DNA from: Phycisphaerales bacterium
Lineage (GTDB): Bacteria > Planctomycetota > Phycisphaerae > UBA1845 > UTPLA1
NCBI GenBank assembly: GCA_020639075.1
Contig: JACKHI010000001.1
Coordinates: forward strand, 496,001-560,000
Length of the DNA stretch: 64,000 nt
Direction of reading: 5' to 3'
In this document: piece after piece, positions 53,988 through 63,342 of the stretch
How the letters are laid out: each line of letters starts with the position of its first letter
Position numbering within the stretch: position 1 is the stretch's first letter
Position numbers and translations under genes: made by a program
Notes under the pieces: model-generated
What the model saw: only the letters and a program-made list of their open reading frames with translations
What the model was told of the DNA's origin: nothing
Database searches by the model: none

Positions 53988-54549
53988 CGAACGGGTCCTC
54001 CGCCCACATGATACCCGCGAGCACCTGTCGGGTTCAAAACTCACCGTTTTTTCCGCGCAGCTTACCCATTTCAACATTTTCGGTGACTCGGACACGCCAA
54101 CAGCACGATCAGTCAATTACGATACGGCACGAATAACCGCTTGCGGCAGCGCAGGGTGATCGTCATCAAGCCTGCTTTCAAGGCGCGCGATATCGACGCG
54201 ACGCCCCGGCATCCGCCGGCGCGGAGGGGCCACTGAATTCGCCCCGAAGGCGGACCACGCAATTGAGGCTTTGCCACGCGCTCCGGCGAAGTGCGGACAC
54301 GATACCGCCCATTCGGCAGCGAATTGGGGTAGAGAATCGACGGCGAGCGCGCGATCCGTGCGTCGCCCACGCACCGACCGCCGGAAGCACTGACTTTGAA
54401 TGCCCAGACCCGTCGAAAAAAGCTTGCATTCGAAAGGCGCCGCGTGCATTCTAACCGGCAGACGTACGGGGCGGTCCGATTCTTCGGCCGCGTTGCATCT
54501 CGGCCAAGCCCGCGCGTCGCGCCTCGCCAAGCGCTGAAGGAGTTCCCCC
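53988..54549. other. Large divergent intergenic region
   Basis: This 562-bp region separates the TPR gene (minus) from the lipoprotein gene (plus). Frames on both strands are open in places but lack ribosome binding sites or family patterns. A TTGCAT...CATTCT pair near 54420-54450 is too weak to call a promoter. No repeat or RNA was recognised. Confidence 0.4.
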
Positions 54550-55704
54550 ATGTTCAAACGACTTATCCTCCCCGCCCTCGGTCTGTCGATTCTGCTGCAA
54601 TCCGCCGCATGCGATCAACAGGCGCTCAACCAGCTTCAGAGAGACTTCGCGAATCTGATCGAAGACCCGCTCGACACGAATCCGTATCCCATCATCATCG
54701 GCGGGGACGACGCGAACGTGTTTTATGCCACCAATCTCGCCGACATCCCGTTCAAACTCGATGGACAGAAGAACAGCTACGTGATTCCGGGGTTGCTCGG
54801 CCCGAGCAACGTGTACGAGTTCACCAAGAACAAACCCGAACTCATCCGGCCGCTGGCGCCGTCGGCGACGGGTTTCGTCCAGCGGATGGTGACCGATGGC
54901 GAGTTCGTCGCGTATGTCAACGTCGGATTCGATGCGGAGAGCGAACAGATAACGCTCGACACAGTGGTATCCGAAGACCTTCTCATCAGCCCGATTGTCC
55001 TGCCGACGACAGTCGTCGACGTCAGCGGCAACAGCTCGCAGTTCATCCTGCCGGATCTGAAAATTGACGCCGGCCGGCTCGCGGTGATTCTCGCCGATAC
55101 ACAGACCGAATTGACGAGTATCCGAATCGTTGACCTGTTTGCAGGGAGTGCCGACATCGAATTCGAAGTCGGTTCTTCGCTGATCTCGGCGGACCTGAGC
55201 GGCAATCGCTTCGCATATGTTGCGCTCGTGAATAACGGAGTCGTCGTAGCGCTTCGCGACTTGGCGACTGGCGAGTCGACGATACTGCCTGAAGGCAACG
55301 TCGGCAGCGGTCCGTTCGTCACGGACGTTTACCTCACGCCGAACAGCGTCGTGTGGTCGCAATACGCGTCGCCCGATTTGATCCGGGTGTCGCGATATGA
55401 TATTCCGACCGGCCAGACGCGCGTGATTTCCGAGGGACTTGTCGGCCGACTCGCGGGCGCGACCGACGAATTCCTGCTGACCGAGGAATATGTGTATCGA
55501 AACGACAACGGCAAGGCGGATCTGATCAAGGTGCGCCGCATTGCCAATGACGGCAAAGAAAAGAAGCTCGGCGAATTCAAGGCCAACGGTCTCGCCGGCC
55601 AGGCGCGGGTCATCGGCAACCGGGCAGTTTGGGTGAATGCCAACCGCGAGATAGTGATCGCGCCGTTTGACAATCGCGATCGAAATTCGTTCAAGCCGTT
55701 CTAG
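54550..55704 (+). CDS. Predicted lipoprotein with beta-propeller-like repeats
   Basis: The 384-residue protein has a lipoprotein-like signal (LSILLQSAACDQQ). The body is beta-rich with repeats of about 45-60 residues (NVFYATNLADIPFKLDG; FVAYVNVGF; LAVILAD; RFAYVALVNNGVVVALRDLATG; SVVWSQYASPDLIRVSRYDIPTG), which resembles a propeller without known motifs. AAGGAG lies 7 nt before the ATG. No partner or enzymatic residues were recognised, so function is unknown. Confidence 0.78.
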   Translation: MFKRLILPALGLSILLQSAACDQQALNQLQRDFANLIEDPLDTNPYPIIIGGDDANVFYATNLADIPFKLDGQKNSYVIPGLLGPSNVYEFTKNKPELIRPLAPSATGFVQRMVTDGEFVAYVNVGFDAESEQITLDTVVSEDLLISPIVLPTTVVDVSGNSSQFILPDLKIDAGRLAVILADTQTELTSIRIVDLFAGSADIEFEVGSSLISADLSGNRFAYVALVNNGVVVALRDLATGESTILPEGNVGSGPFVTDVYLTPNSVVWSQYASPDLIRVSRYDIPTGQTRVISEGLVGRLAGATDEFLLTEEYVYRNDNGKADLIKVRRIANDGKEKKLGEFKANGLAGQARVIGNRAVWVNANREIVIAPFDNRDRNSFKPF

Positions 55705-55818
55705 GCAGTTTGCGCAAGCGGGCTCACGCAGTGCCGGACGCCAAGTGCATCCAATCCCGGCGAACGTGACGCGCGCACATCGGGCCGAATCCAAGGCCCG
55801 TCAGCCAATCAAAGCACC

Positions 55819-55848
55819 GCAGGGTGGGTCGCTCCCGACCCACCCTGC
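55819..55848. repeat. Palindromic hairpin repeat, copy A
   Basis: A perfect 12-bp inverted repeat (GCAGGGTGGGTC and its complement) with a 6-nt loop lies between the lipoprotein gene and the pseudopilin gene. It shares the GGGTGGG core with the repeats at 56783 and 62235. It may also act as a terminator for the lipoprotein gene, though no T-tract follows. Confidence 0.7.
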
Positions 55849-55950
55849 CCGCTTGCAATCCACCTCGATGATCAGGTAGTATCGAACTCTGATCGGGTCG
55901 CCATTCAGAGTATCGAGTCGGCGCGCCGTTCGCGATCGGAGGCGCATACC

Positions 55951-56778
55951 ATGAAGTTCAGAAAAGCAATCACACTGATCGAAACGCTCCTGCTCATCAT
56001 CGTGATCCTGCTCGCACTGCTCCTTTTTACGACCAACATGGGCGCCTGCAACGGCGACAACATGAACGCCATATGCGCCGCCAACCTTCGCGGGATCGGG
56101 CAGGCGATGTACATCTACGTGCAGGACGATCCGCAGGTGTTTCCCGCTATCTCCGGACCCTCGATGGACGGACAAATGCGCGTATTCGACCCGATGGATC
56201 GCATCGGGCCGCCCGATGTGAATGGAATCCCGTCGCCGACCGTCGATTTGTGGACGGTCGTCCGAGCGAACAACACGACGCCGAAACAGTTCATCTGCCC
56301 GTGGACGACGGATGTACAGGACCCGGCCATGTGGACGCAGGACTTTTACGATTTCGCATCGCCGCAGAATCTCAGCTATGCGTATCAGTTCCAGCACGAT
56401 CCGGACCGGCGCATCATCGGCACCTCCAGCGAGCCGAGCTTTCCGTTCATGGCCGACAGCAATCCGTATATCAAAGGCGGCGTCAACGCCGACATTCTCG
56501 ATGATCGGTTGTCGGACTCGCACGGAAACAGCACGAACCATCGACTCCGGCGACGCGGCCAGAATGTTCTCTCTCAGGACGGACACGTCAAACTCGTCAC
56601 AACGCCCGCCGTCGGACTCTACGGCGACGTCGCACCGGAACTGGGCATCCACGGCTACGACAACATCTACACCGTCTGGGATACCGCATCGCCGATCTAT
56701 ATCGATCCCGGTACGGACGCCCCGACGGCAACTTGGTGCAACCTCGGCGGCCGATCGGATGCCTGCCTGGTGCCATAG
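55951..56778 (+). CDS. Pseudopilin-like protein with C-terminal H-x-DG motif
   Basis: The 275-residue protein starts with a prepilin-like N-terminus, KAITLIETLLLIIVILLALLL, carrying the Leu-Ile-Glu typical of type IV pilin and type II secretion pseudopilins. NAICAANLRGIGQAMYIYVQDDPQVFP is a hallmark of planctomycete DUF1559-like proteins. The end holds the GQNVLSQDGHVKLV motif of the H-x-DG family. GGAGG lies 8 nt before the ATG. It probably forms surface filaments or takes part in secretion; the assembly genes are not nearby. Confidence 0.85.
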   Translation: MKFRKAITLIETLLLIIVILLALLLFTTNMGACNGDNMNAICAANLRGIGQAMYIYVQDDPQVFPAISGPSMDGQMRVFDPMDRIGPPDVNGIPSPTVDLWTVVRANNTTPKQFICPWTTDVQDPAMWTQDFYDFASPQNLSYAYQFQHDPDRRIIGTSSEPSFPFMADSNPYIKGGVNADILDDRLSDSHGNSTNHRLRRRGQNVLSQDGHVKLVTTPAVGLYGDVAPELGIHGYDNIYTVWDTASPIYIDPGTDAPTATWCNLGGRSDACLVP

Positions 56779-56782
56779 GCAT

Positions 56783-56859
56783 GGCGTCGGGTGGGCCGTG
56801 CCCACCTATGGAATAAACCGTGCCCATTAATGCAAATGTCGGGTCATCGACCCGACATT
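56783..56859. repeat. Palindromic hairpin repeats, copy B
   Basis: Two palindromes lie in this stretch. The first (56789-56806) is GGGTGGGCCGTGCCCACC, identical over 18 nt to the copy at 62238. Its left flank, 56783-56796, is the exact reverse complement of 62286-62299. The second is a perfect 10-bp stem (AATGTCGGGT at 56835-56844, its complement at 56850-56859) with a 5-nt loop. They follow the stop of the pseudopilin gene directly. Confidence 0.75.
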
Positions 56860-57064
56860 CGAGCGTGCGATTTCCTACTGGGCGCCGTCCCTGCCGGGTG
56901 CAAAGCTCGCCCTCAAACGCAAGCATGTGGGCGCGTCGCCGCCGACCTGATGCGAATCTCCATTTTCACACCGACTCAAAACGGCCTCCATCCGAATCGC
57001 ATCGTCAACGAGCTCGGCCTAAGATAGGCTCAACAGTTAGAGCAGATCGAAACGAGGAGCCCGA

Positions 57065-57490
57065 ATGCCCGACGATCATTCGCACAGCCGGATTGAATCA
57101 CTCGTGAACCAAATTCTGAAGGGCGAATTGCCGCAACTGACATTACCCGAAGGCGCGGCGCCCCCAATCATCCGTGTGATCCCAATCAAGACGACCGGCG
57201 GCGCTCGCCCCGACGGACTCCGGGACGACGTCCAGGGCGATCCCGGCTTCAGCTTCGCCGTCGCCGAGGGGTTAATCGAAGTAAGTCGCCGAGATCTCGA
57301 CACAGGGCAATTCGAGAAAGTGCATCGTGTTCTATGGGAAGCCGGCACGGACGATTGGATGGACTATTCACATCTCAATCAGTTTGAGGCGAGCGCCGTC
57401 CCGAAAGACGCGAAAGTCGCGCTGTCATTCAGCAGCGCAAGCAAGGCGGCAGGTGTGATTTCAAGAATACTGGCAGTAGTGAACGCTTGA
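57065..57490 (+). CDS. Hypothetical protein
   Basis: The 141-residue protein has no signal or membrane segment. The first third is Pro- and Ile-rich (LTLPEGAAPPIIRVIPIK), the rest a mix of strands and a helix near the end. GAGGAG lies 5 nt before the ATG, so expression is likely. No family was recognised. It is isolated and converges with the kinase gene at 57538. Confidence 0.65.
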   Translation: MPDDHSHSRIESLVNQILKGELPQLTLPEGAAPPIIRVIPIKTTGGARPDGLRDDVQGDPGFSFAVAEGLIEVSRRDLDTGQFEKVHRVLWEAGTDDWMDYSHLNQFEASAVPKDAKVALSFSSASKAAGVISRILAVVNA

Positions 57491-57537
57491 TTGCATGAAA
57501 TGCGATTTACTCAAGTAATCCCTGAGGAAGACATGGC

Positions 57538-60192
57538 CTATCGCTCTGGTTCTTCGCCATTTTCCTTGAGCGAAGTAGCGTATTGATCGGACGGGTGCGA
57601 TGCCGTGGAGCCGGCCACTCTTGCATCGACCTGCGCCGACATCCGCGCCTTCCACGCCTCCGCTTTCTCGGGCTTACCCCACAACTGATAGAGCTTGATG
57701 ATCTGTCCTAGGGTTACACGCGTGCGCGGGCTGTCCAGCGTTCGCGACTCTTCGAGAACCGAGAAGCTGGCCAGCAGCAGTTCTTCGGCCTCCTCAAAGC
57801 GGCCGAGCCTGATTAGACAGGCGGCAAGAAGCGTTTCGCTCTCAGCAATCTGGGGAGCGTCGGGCGGCAGCTTCTCGCGCCGGATGGCCAATGCCTGACG
57901 ACAGTATTCCAGCGTCGCATCGTAATCCCCTCGCGCATAACGGGAGACCGCAATGCTGTTCAGGCTCTGCGCGACCATCACGTTGTCTGGACCGAACAAC
58001 TTCTTGCGCATCGAGAGCGCCTGCTCCATGAGATCGTCGGCTTCGTCCAGTCGTCTTTGACGCATCAGTTCGATGCCGAGGTTCTCCAGTGCGTCCGCGA
58101 CACTCGGGGCGTCGTCGCCTCGAATCTGGCGGATCAGCGCCAGCGCCTCCCGAAACAACGGCTCAGCCTCGTCATGACGTCCCAGTTTGGCGCGTTCACT
58201 CGCCAGGTTGTTCAGCAGAAAAATCCTTGCGTTGTCCCACTTGTCTTTCGGACCCCTCGGCGCTGCACGACGGCTGATCTCCATCGCTTCGCTGAACAAA
58301 CGTTCGGCTTCGGAATCCTGCCCAACCTCCGCCAGCTCAATCCCGAGATTGCTCAGCGCGATAACGACCATCATCGAATCGGGTCCGCCCAGCTTCCGGG
58401 AAATCTCCAATGCCCATTCGCGATATCGGATCGCCTCCTTGAAGTTTCCGACAGTGTTATTAAGCGTTCCAAGGCTCTCGAGACTGTCCAGAACATCCGT
58501 GTGAGATTCTCCGAACTGCTTGAGGCGCAACGCCAGACCCTGATCGAAGAGCGTCTGCGCGCGATCGAACAACCCGAGCTTCATGTAGGACCAGCCGATC
58601 ACGTCCATCAACGTGGCCCGAAGCGCCGGGTCGTACGTCGACTCGGTTTGTTCCAATCGCTCGGCCCCGTGATCGAGGATGCTCTGCGCCGTGGGCGCTT
58701 GGAGATACGCGCTCGCTACTCGGGGTGGCCCGAACAGGTCCTGCATGAATTCCAGCGCTTGCCGTGCGACTTCGGCCTTCGCATTGGCCTGCTCCGCCGC
58801 CTTCTTGGCCTGTTGCTCGGCATGCTCGGCCCGCGTCAGATTCGTTCGAGCAACGTCTCGTTGGACTTGCGCTTCGTGCGCCTTCCAGACAATGCCCATC
58901 GCGCCGGTCAACAGTGACATGACGATCATGACCGCGGCCGCAAAGCCGACCTTGTTTCGCTTCACAAGTTTCGTTGTCCGATACCAAACCGTATCCTTTC
59001 GGGCCGACACAGGGAGGCCCGTTCGATGTCGGCGCAGGTCTTCGCAGAATTGTTCGGCGGAGGCGTAACGCCGATGCGGATCCTTGCGCATCGCCATCAA
59101 TACGATATTGTCCAAGTCGCCTCGAAGTCGGCGTCGAAGCCCTTCCGGCGAAGCGCGTCGCAGACTGCTGACCGATTGCGGCGTAATCTCGGCGCCGGTC
59201 AAAGCTTCGCCGACGCGCGGTCCCAAGCGACCGATGGCGCTACTCGGCTTCTCAGGATCCGCCTCGCAGACAAGTCGTTCGATCTCTTTGCGCGACAGCT
59301 GTCTCAGTTGATGGGGGCGATGGCCGCTCAGCAGTTCGTAAAGCACCACGCCGAGCGAGTACACGTCGCTGGCCGTCGTCATCGGCCGGCCGCACAGCTG
59401 TTCGGGGCTGGCGTACTCGGGCGTCAACATACGAGAGGCCATCGCCGTCAAAGTCTGAGAGCCGTTCCCCGACGTATCGCTGAGAACCTTCGCGACTCCG
59501 AAGTCGAGCAGCTTCGGCACACCGTTCTGCGTTACGAGAATATTGGCCGGCTTCAGGTCGCGATGAATGACGAGATTCTGATGCGCGTAGTGAACGGCCG
59601 CACAGACGGTTTCGAATAACGCAATCCGTTCGGAAACCGAAAGTCGTTTTTGATCGCAATACCGATCGATCGGAACGCCCGCAACAAACTCGATGACCAG
59701 ATAGGGACGCCCATCTTCGGCCACGCCGCCGTCCAGCAGCTTCGCGATGTTCGGATGATCGAGGTTCGCGAGCGTCTGACGCTCCTGCAGAAATCGACGC
59801 AGAATCTGATCGGTGTCCATCCCGCGCTTGATCAGCTTGACGGCGACCTGCTGTTCGTAGTGCCCGTCCGCACGAACACCGAGGTAAACGACGCTCATGC
59901 CGCCGGACGCAATCTGCCTCTCAATGCGATAGGGACCGATCAATTGGCCGACACTCGAATCGTCCGGTGATTCTTCAAGCGGCAGGGCTGAAAGGGCGTT
60001 GACTTGGTCCCCGAGCGCCGGCGTTTCCAGGAAATCCCGGGCGCCGCCGTCACTGGCGAGGAGCGACTCCACTTCGAGACGTAGCGAAGCGTCGGCGCCG
60101 ATGAACATCTCGATGAATCGCTTTCGTTCGTCAGCGGGCAAATCGGCGATCTCATGAAACAACCGATCCACAAGCTTCCATTGCTCATTCAT
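57538..60192 (-). CDS. Ser/Thr protein kinase with membrane helix and TPR sensor region
   Basis: The 884-residue protein starts at the ATG at 60192, overlapping the end of the sigma factor gene by 8 nt. Its kinase domain (88-390) has ASGGMSVV, Lys119, HRDLKPAN with Asp212 and DFGVAK with Asp230. One membrane helix lies at 414-435. A coiled coil follows, and about 350 residues of tetratricopeptide repeats (ESLGTLNNTVGNFKEAIRY, LGRHDEAEPLFREALAL) form the extracytoplasmic end. This is the classic planctomycete/acidobacterial ECF-coupled kinase layout. The ligand is unknown. Confidence 0.94.
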   Translation of the reverse strand: MNEQWKLVDRLFHEIADLPADERKRFIEMFIGADASLRLEVESLLASDGGARDFLETPALGDQVNALSALPLEESPDDSSVGQLIGPYRIERQIASGGMSVVYLGVRADGHYEQQVAVKLIKRGMDTDQILRRFLQERQTLANLDHPNIAKLLDGGVAEDGRPYLVIEFVAGVPIDRYCDQKRLSVSERIALFETVCAAVHYAHQNLVIHRDLKPANILVTQNGVPKLLDFGVAKVLSDTSGNGSQTLTAMASRMLTPEYASPEQLCGRPMTTASDVYSLGVVLYELLSGHRPHQLRQLSRKEIERLVCEADPEKPSSAIGRLGPRVGEALTGAEITPQSVSSLRRASPEGLRRRLRGDLDNIVLMAMRKDPHRRYASAEQFCEDLRRHRTGLPVSARKDTVWYRTTKLVKRNKVGFAAAVMIVMSLLTGAMGIVWKAHEAQVQRDVARTNLTRAEHAEQQAKKAAEQANAKAEVARQALEFMQDLFGPPRVASAYLQAPTAQSILDHGAERLEQTESTYDPALRATLMDVIGWSYMKLGLFDRAQTLFDQGLALRLKQFGESHTDVLDSLESLGTLNNTVGNFKEAIRYREWALEISRKLGGPDSMMVVIALSNLGIELAEVGQDSEAERLFSEAMEISRRAAPRGPKDKWDNARIFLLNNLASERAKLGRHDEAEPLFREALALIRQIRGDDAPSVADALENLGIELMRQRRLDEADDLMEQALSMRKKLFGPDNVMVAQSLNSIAVSRYARGDYDATLEYCRQALAIRREKLPPDAPQIAESETLLAACLIRLGRFEEAEELLLASFSVLEESRTLDSPRTRVTLGQIIKLYQLWGKPEKAEAWKARMSAQVDARVAGSTASHPSDQYATSLKENGEEPER

Positions 60193-60757
60193 GCCCGCCC
60201 CCTTCCGCCAGCACTTCTCGTCGCAACCAGGCCTTTGCCAATCGCCATTCGCGTGCGACCGTTCGAGGAGATACACCGATCACATCGGCGATCTCATCGA
60301 TGCTCAGCCCGCCGAAGAACCGGAGTTCAACGACTCGCGATTTTTGCGCGTCGAACTCGTTCAGACGCGACAACGCCTCGTCCAAGTCGAGTATGTCGAT
60401 GTCGGGGCCCTCGCCCGCGACAATCTGGTCGTCCAGAATCACTCTTCGAAATGCGCCGCCGCGCTTGACGCGAGTCCGACGACGGGAATGCTCGATGAGT
60501 ATTCGACGAATTGTCATGGCGGCCGCGCCGACAAATTGCGCCTTGTTCTTCCATTGATGGTTGTCGCCGGCGGACAGGCGCAGGTACGCCTCATGGACAA
60601 GCGCCGTGGCCTGCATCATGTAGGCGGAGCTTTCCGTCGAAAGATAGCGGCGCGCCAAATCGCGCAGCTCGTCGTACACCACTGGAAGCAGCATCTCGAC
60701 TTCAGTGGGCGCGTTACGATCCGATGTCTGACCGATTTTCACTTGCGGGGAATTCAA
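60185..60757 (-). CDS. ECF-type sigma factor upstream of and overlapping the kinase gene
   Basis: The 190-residue protein has sigma-2 at about 20-95 (VYDELRDLARRYLSTESSAYMMQATALVHEAYLRL, FVGAAAMTIRRILIEHSRRR) and sigma-4 at about 135-185 (KSRVVELRFFGGLSIDEIADVIGVSPRTVAREWRLAKAWL). Its stop overlaps the kinase start by 8 nt, so the two are translationally coupled. It belongs to the ECF types linked to Ser/Thr kinases; a direct phospho-switch is plausible but not shown by the sequence. Confidence 0.93.
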   Translation of the reverse strand: MNSPQVKIGQTSDRNAPTEVEMLLPVVYDELRDLARRYLSTESSAYMMQATALVHEAYLRLSAGDNHQWKNKAQFVGAAAMTIRRILIEHSRRRTRVKRGGAFRRVILDDQIVAGEGPDIDILDLDEALSRLNEFDAQKSRVVELRFFGGLSIDEIADVIGVSPRTVAREWRLAKAWLRREVLAEGGGHE

Positions 60758-60999
60758 GTGTGCTCCTCCACGATCGGATTACGGCCCGAGACGGTCCGTC
60801 TACCTGATTTGAATTGAATTTGGCAGTCGTCGAGCCGAGTTGGCGCCTTCATTATAAACGACGCCGCGTCGTTTCGGCGGAATATCCGCCACTCAATTGG
60901 TCGCCGGCGAAATCCGATCTTCGGCAAAGTGTGCATTCGCACGCCGTTTGTCGGATGAAGGCAATTCCACAACTTTCACAGAAAAAAGGAGCGAACAGC

Positions 61000-61353
61000 A
61001 TGGACAGACGTATGGCAAGGGCGGCGGGAGTATTGTGTGCAATCAGCATCGTTGTCGTGATCGCCGTTCAACAGAACGCCGTGGGAAACACCGCGCCAAG
61101 ACCGCTTGCAAGCACGATCGCGGGACTCGTGACCGACGGCGGCGGCACACCGGTCGCCGGCCTGAAGGTCGATCTGACGTCGAGCGGGGGAACCTCGGCA
61201 TCCGCGACGACCGACGGTAACGGCGAGTTCTCGTTCAGCAACCTGTCGCCCGGTCGCTACGTTGTTTCAGTCTGCAACGGCGCGGACTCGGTGCGCGTGT
61301 CACTGGGCGGAGCCGACGTCTATGTGACGTTGACAGCTTCCTGCGCTCCCTGA
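61000..61353 (+). CDS. Small secreted carboxypeptidase-regulatory-like (beta-sandwich) protein
   Basis: The 117-residue protein has a signal peptide (LCAISIVVVIAVQQNAVGN) and one carboxypeptidase regulatory-like domain: TIAGLVTDGGGTPVAGLKVDLTSSGG, then TDGNGEFSFSNLSPGRYVVSV. AAAAAAGGAG lies 8 nt before the ATG at 61000, which favours this over the upstream frame to 60814. It is divergent from the sigma factor/kinase pair, so it could be one of their targets or ligands; that is inference. Confidence 0.82.
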   Translation: MDRRMARAAGVLCAISIVVVIAVQQNAVGNTAPRPLASTIAGLVTDGGGTPVAGLKVDLTSSGGTSASATTDGNGEFSFSNLSPGRYVVSVCNGADSVRVSLGGADVYVTLTASCAP

Positions 61354-61665
61354 TTCGCCCGGGATTGTCAGTCATTCGTCAATGGAGTCGTCACTAGACG
61401 ATTCCCCGATAGGAACTGCTTCGGAATCCAATCGCGCGCTGAGCGCGGATTCTGGAGCAGTTTCTTCGCACGCGCTGCCTTGTGAATCGGCGACTGTGCG
61501 CCAAAGGAGGCGCTCCAAGGAGACTGCCCCTCAGGAGATGGCTGGAATTTTCGACCAAGCAGCGTTGGATTCAGGTATGCCGGAATGAACCGACTCACCA
61601 GCCGGCCGTCAAGATTCACACACGCCGCGCACTCAGTCCCTGAATCCCTCGAATCCTCGACCGGG
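61354..61665. other. Convergent intergenic region
   Basis: This 312-bp stretch separates the small secreted protein gene from the cupin gene. The frames present in it (61382-61588 plus, 61368-61730 minus) have no ribosome binding site or family resemblance. No terminator with a T-tract was found. Confidence 0.35.
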
Positions 61666-62193
61666 TCAACCGTCCTTGCGCGTCCAGTCATACGGAATGT
61701 CATTCTCGTGCGGATCCGCCCGGAACTCATCGGGCTGCTTGTAGTTGTAGCACTCCGTTGTCATGTTGATCACGCAGCTCTGGCCTTCGCTGACGCACAT
61801 CCAGCCGTGATAAATCCCCGGCGGGATGCGCAGCAGGCCCGGCAGGTGCTCGCTCAGGTAGACCTCGTTCACTTCGCCGAATGTCGGCGAATCCTCGCGG
61901 GCGTCGTAGAGACCGATCTTGACTGTGCCCTGCAGGCAGTAGAAGTGATCCGTCTGCAACTTGTGGAAGTGCCACGCCTTCACGACGCCGGGCAGCGTTG
62001 TCGTGAAATAAACCTGGCCGAATTTCTCGAACCACGGATCGTCGGCCCGCATGATCTCGCCGAGGCGACCGCGTTCATCGGGCAGGACGCGTGCCCGCTT
62101 GGCGGCAACGCCGTCGATGACGCGCTGACCGCCGCGGATAAGAAGGGACTCGTCCGCAAAGACGACTCGGAGTTTGGGACATTCTTTTGCCAT
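61666..62193 (-). CDS. Cupin, dTDP-4-dehydrorhamnose 3,5-epimerase-like
   Basis: The 175-residue protein has the RmlC-like cupin pattern: LGEIMRADDPWFEKFGQVYFTTTLPGVVKAWHFHKLQTDHFYCLQGTVKIGLYD, then LLRIPPGIYHGWMC. Active-site residues expected in the family, a His in HFHKLQTDHF and the Tyr in GIYHG, are visible. True RmlC and sugar isomerase relatives share this. The ATG at 62193 is preferred over 62232. It lies next to polysaccharide export genes, supporting a deoxysugar role. Confidence 0.82.
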   Translation of the reverse strand: MAKECPKLRVVFADESLLIRGGQRVIDGVAAKRARVLPDERGRLGEIMRADDPWFEKFGQVYFTTTLPGVVKAWHFHKLQTDHFYCLQGTVKIGLYDAREDSPTFGEVNEVYLSEHLPGLLRIPPGIYHGWMCVSEGQSCVINMTTECYNYKQPDEFRADPHENDIPYDWTRKDG

Positions 62194-62234
62194 GTTGACT
62201 CTCGCAATTCCTGCATAGGGCACCGTGACCACTC

Positions 62235-62299
62235 GTAGGGTGGGCCGTGCCCACCACGAACGCTCGCGATCGATGGGTGGACACCGCCCACCCGACGCC
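62235..62299. repeat. Palindromic hairpin repeat, copy C (long form)
   Basis: A 65-bp unit made of two imperfectly matching inverted halves, GGGTGGGCCGTGCCCACC (62238-62255) and GGGTGGACACCGCCCACCC (62275-62293). It shares its first half with copy B at 56789 and its 14-nt right edge, in reverse orientation, with the left edge of that copy. It lies just upstream of the cupin start and the ABC permease gene. Confidence 0.7.
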
Positions 62300-62454
62300 C
62301 AAACTTACGCAATCGCGTCTGTTTCACAAGTCCCACGGCGCCGACCGGCAATGCATCGCCCCGAAACTTGACATGCTCCCGCACGCCGCGAATACTCCCG
62401 AACGAATCGCGACGGCCGGCACTGCGCCGTTCCGCCAGAACCAGCCTCGCGCCG

Positions 62455-63330
62455 ATGGAGCGGCACCGCAACCTGATGCAAACACTTGCAGGATTACGAG
62501 AAGTCTGGCGATTCCGCGAAGTCATCAAGAACTTCGTGTCCCAGGACCTGAAGGTCAAGTATCGCCGCAGCTACCTTGGCTTCTTCTGGTCCCTGCTGAA
62601 CCCCCTGCTCCAGCTCCTTGTCATTAGCGCCGTCTTCCGCACGATGTTCAAGTTCCCTATTCGAGACTATGCCCTCTACGTTCTCAGCGGACTCATCCCC
62701 TGGACCTTTCTCCAATCCACGATCATCAATTCCAGCATGAGCATCGTCGGGGCCGAAGGCATGCTGAAGCGGCAGTATTTCCCCAAGCTTGTCTTTCCGC
62801 TCAGCATCGTCATGCAGGATCTTGTGACGTTTGTCCTATCGCTTATCGTCCTGCTTTGCGCACTCGGCTACTTCATCGGCTTCCAGCTCAGCCCGGCCCT
62901 GGCGATGTTGCCGATCAGCTTCATGTACATGCTCTTTGTCGGCCTTGGCCTCGGCGCCATCGCCGCCGTCCTCACGGTCTATTTCCGCGACGTTCAACAC
63001 CTGATCGCCGTATTACTCAGCGCCATGTTTTACCTTACGCCGATCATTTATCCCATGGAGGCCAAGATGTCGGTTGATCCGAAAATTGCGGTCGCCGACG
63101 CGACGCAGGATCAGCTGATCGACAAGGGGCCAATCCCGCACGAGATGCGATTCTATTTCAAGCTCAACCCGTTCTATCCCGTCATCGAGATGTTCCATCG
63201 ACCGATCTACGATCGGCGCTTCCCGACGCAGATGGAATTCCTCAGCGCGACGATCGTCGCGCTCGGCTCACTCGGCGTCGGTCTCGTATTCTTCCGGCGA
63301 TTCGAGGACCGGCTGATTTTTCACTTGTAG
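62455..63330 (+). CDS. ABC-2 type polysaccharide/teichoic acid export permease
   Basis: The protein has about 291 residues and six membrane helices. It carries the LKVKYRRSYLGFFWSLLNPLLQLLVISAVF start and the LFVGLGLGAIAAVLTVYFRDVQHLIAVLLSAMFYLTPIIYP region typical of Wzm/TagG permeases. A soluble extracytoplasmic loop near the end (about 205-245) precedes the final helix. ATG codons at 62455 and 62476 are both possible. The ATPase gene follows 12 nt downstream, so the two form a Wzm-Wzt-like exporter for O-antigen or another glycan. Confidence 0.9.
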   Translation: MERHRNLMQTLAGLREVWRFREVIKNFVSQDLKVKYRRSYLGFFWSLLNPLLQLLVISAVFRTMFKFPIRDYALYVLSGLIPWTFLQSTIINSSMSIVGAEGMLKRQYFPKLVFPLSIVMQDLVTFVLSLIVLLCALGYFIGFQLSPALAMLPISFMYMLFVGLGLGAIAAVLTVYFRDVQHLIAVLLSAMFYLTPIIYPMEAKMSVDPKIAVADATQDQLIDKGPIPHEMRFYFKLNPFYPVIEMFHRPIYDRRFPTQMEFLSATIVALGSLGVGLVFFRRFEDRLIFHL

Positions 63331-63342
63331 CGATTGGCGCGC

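Noticed and set aside
54451..55794. Minus-strand frame of 447 codons
   Set aside because: It is antisense to the lipoprotein gene, which has a signal peptide and a strong ribosome binding site.
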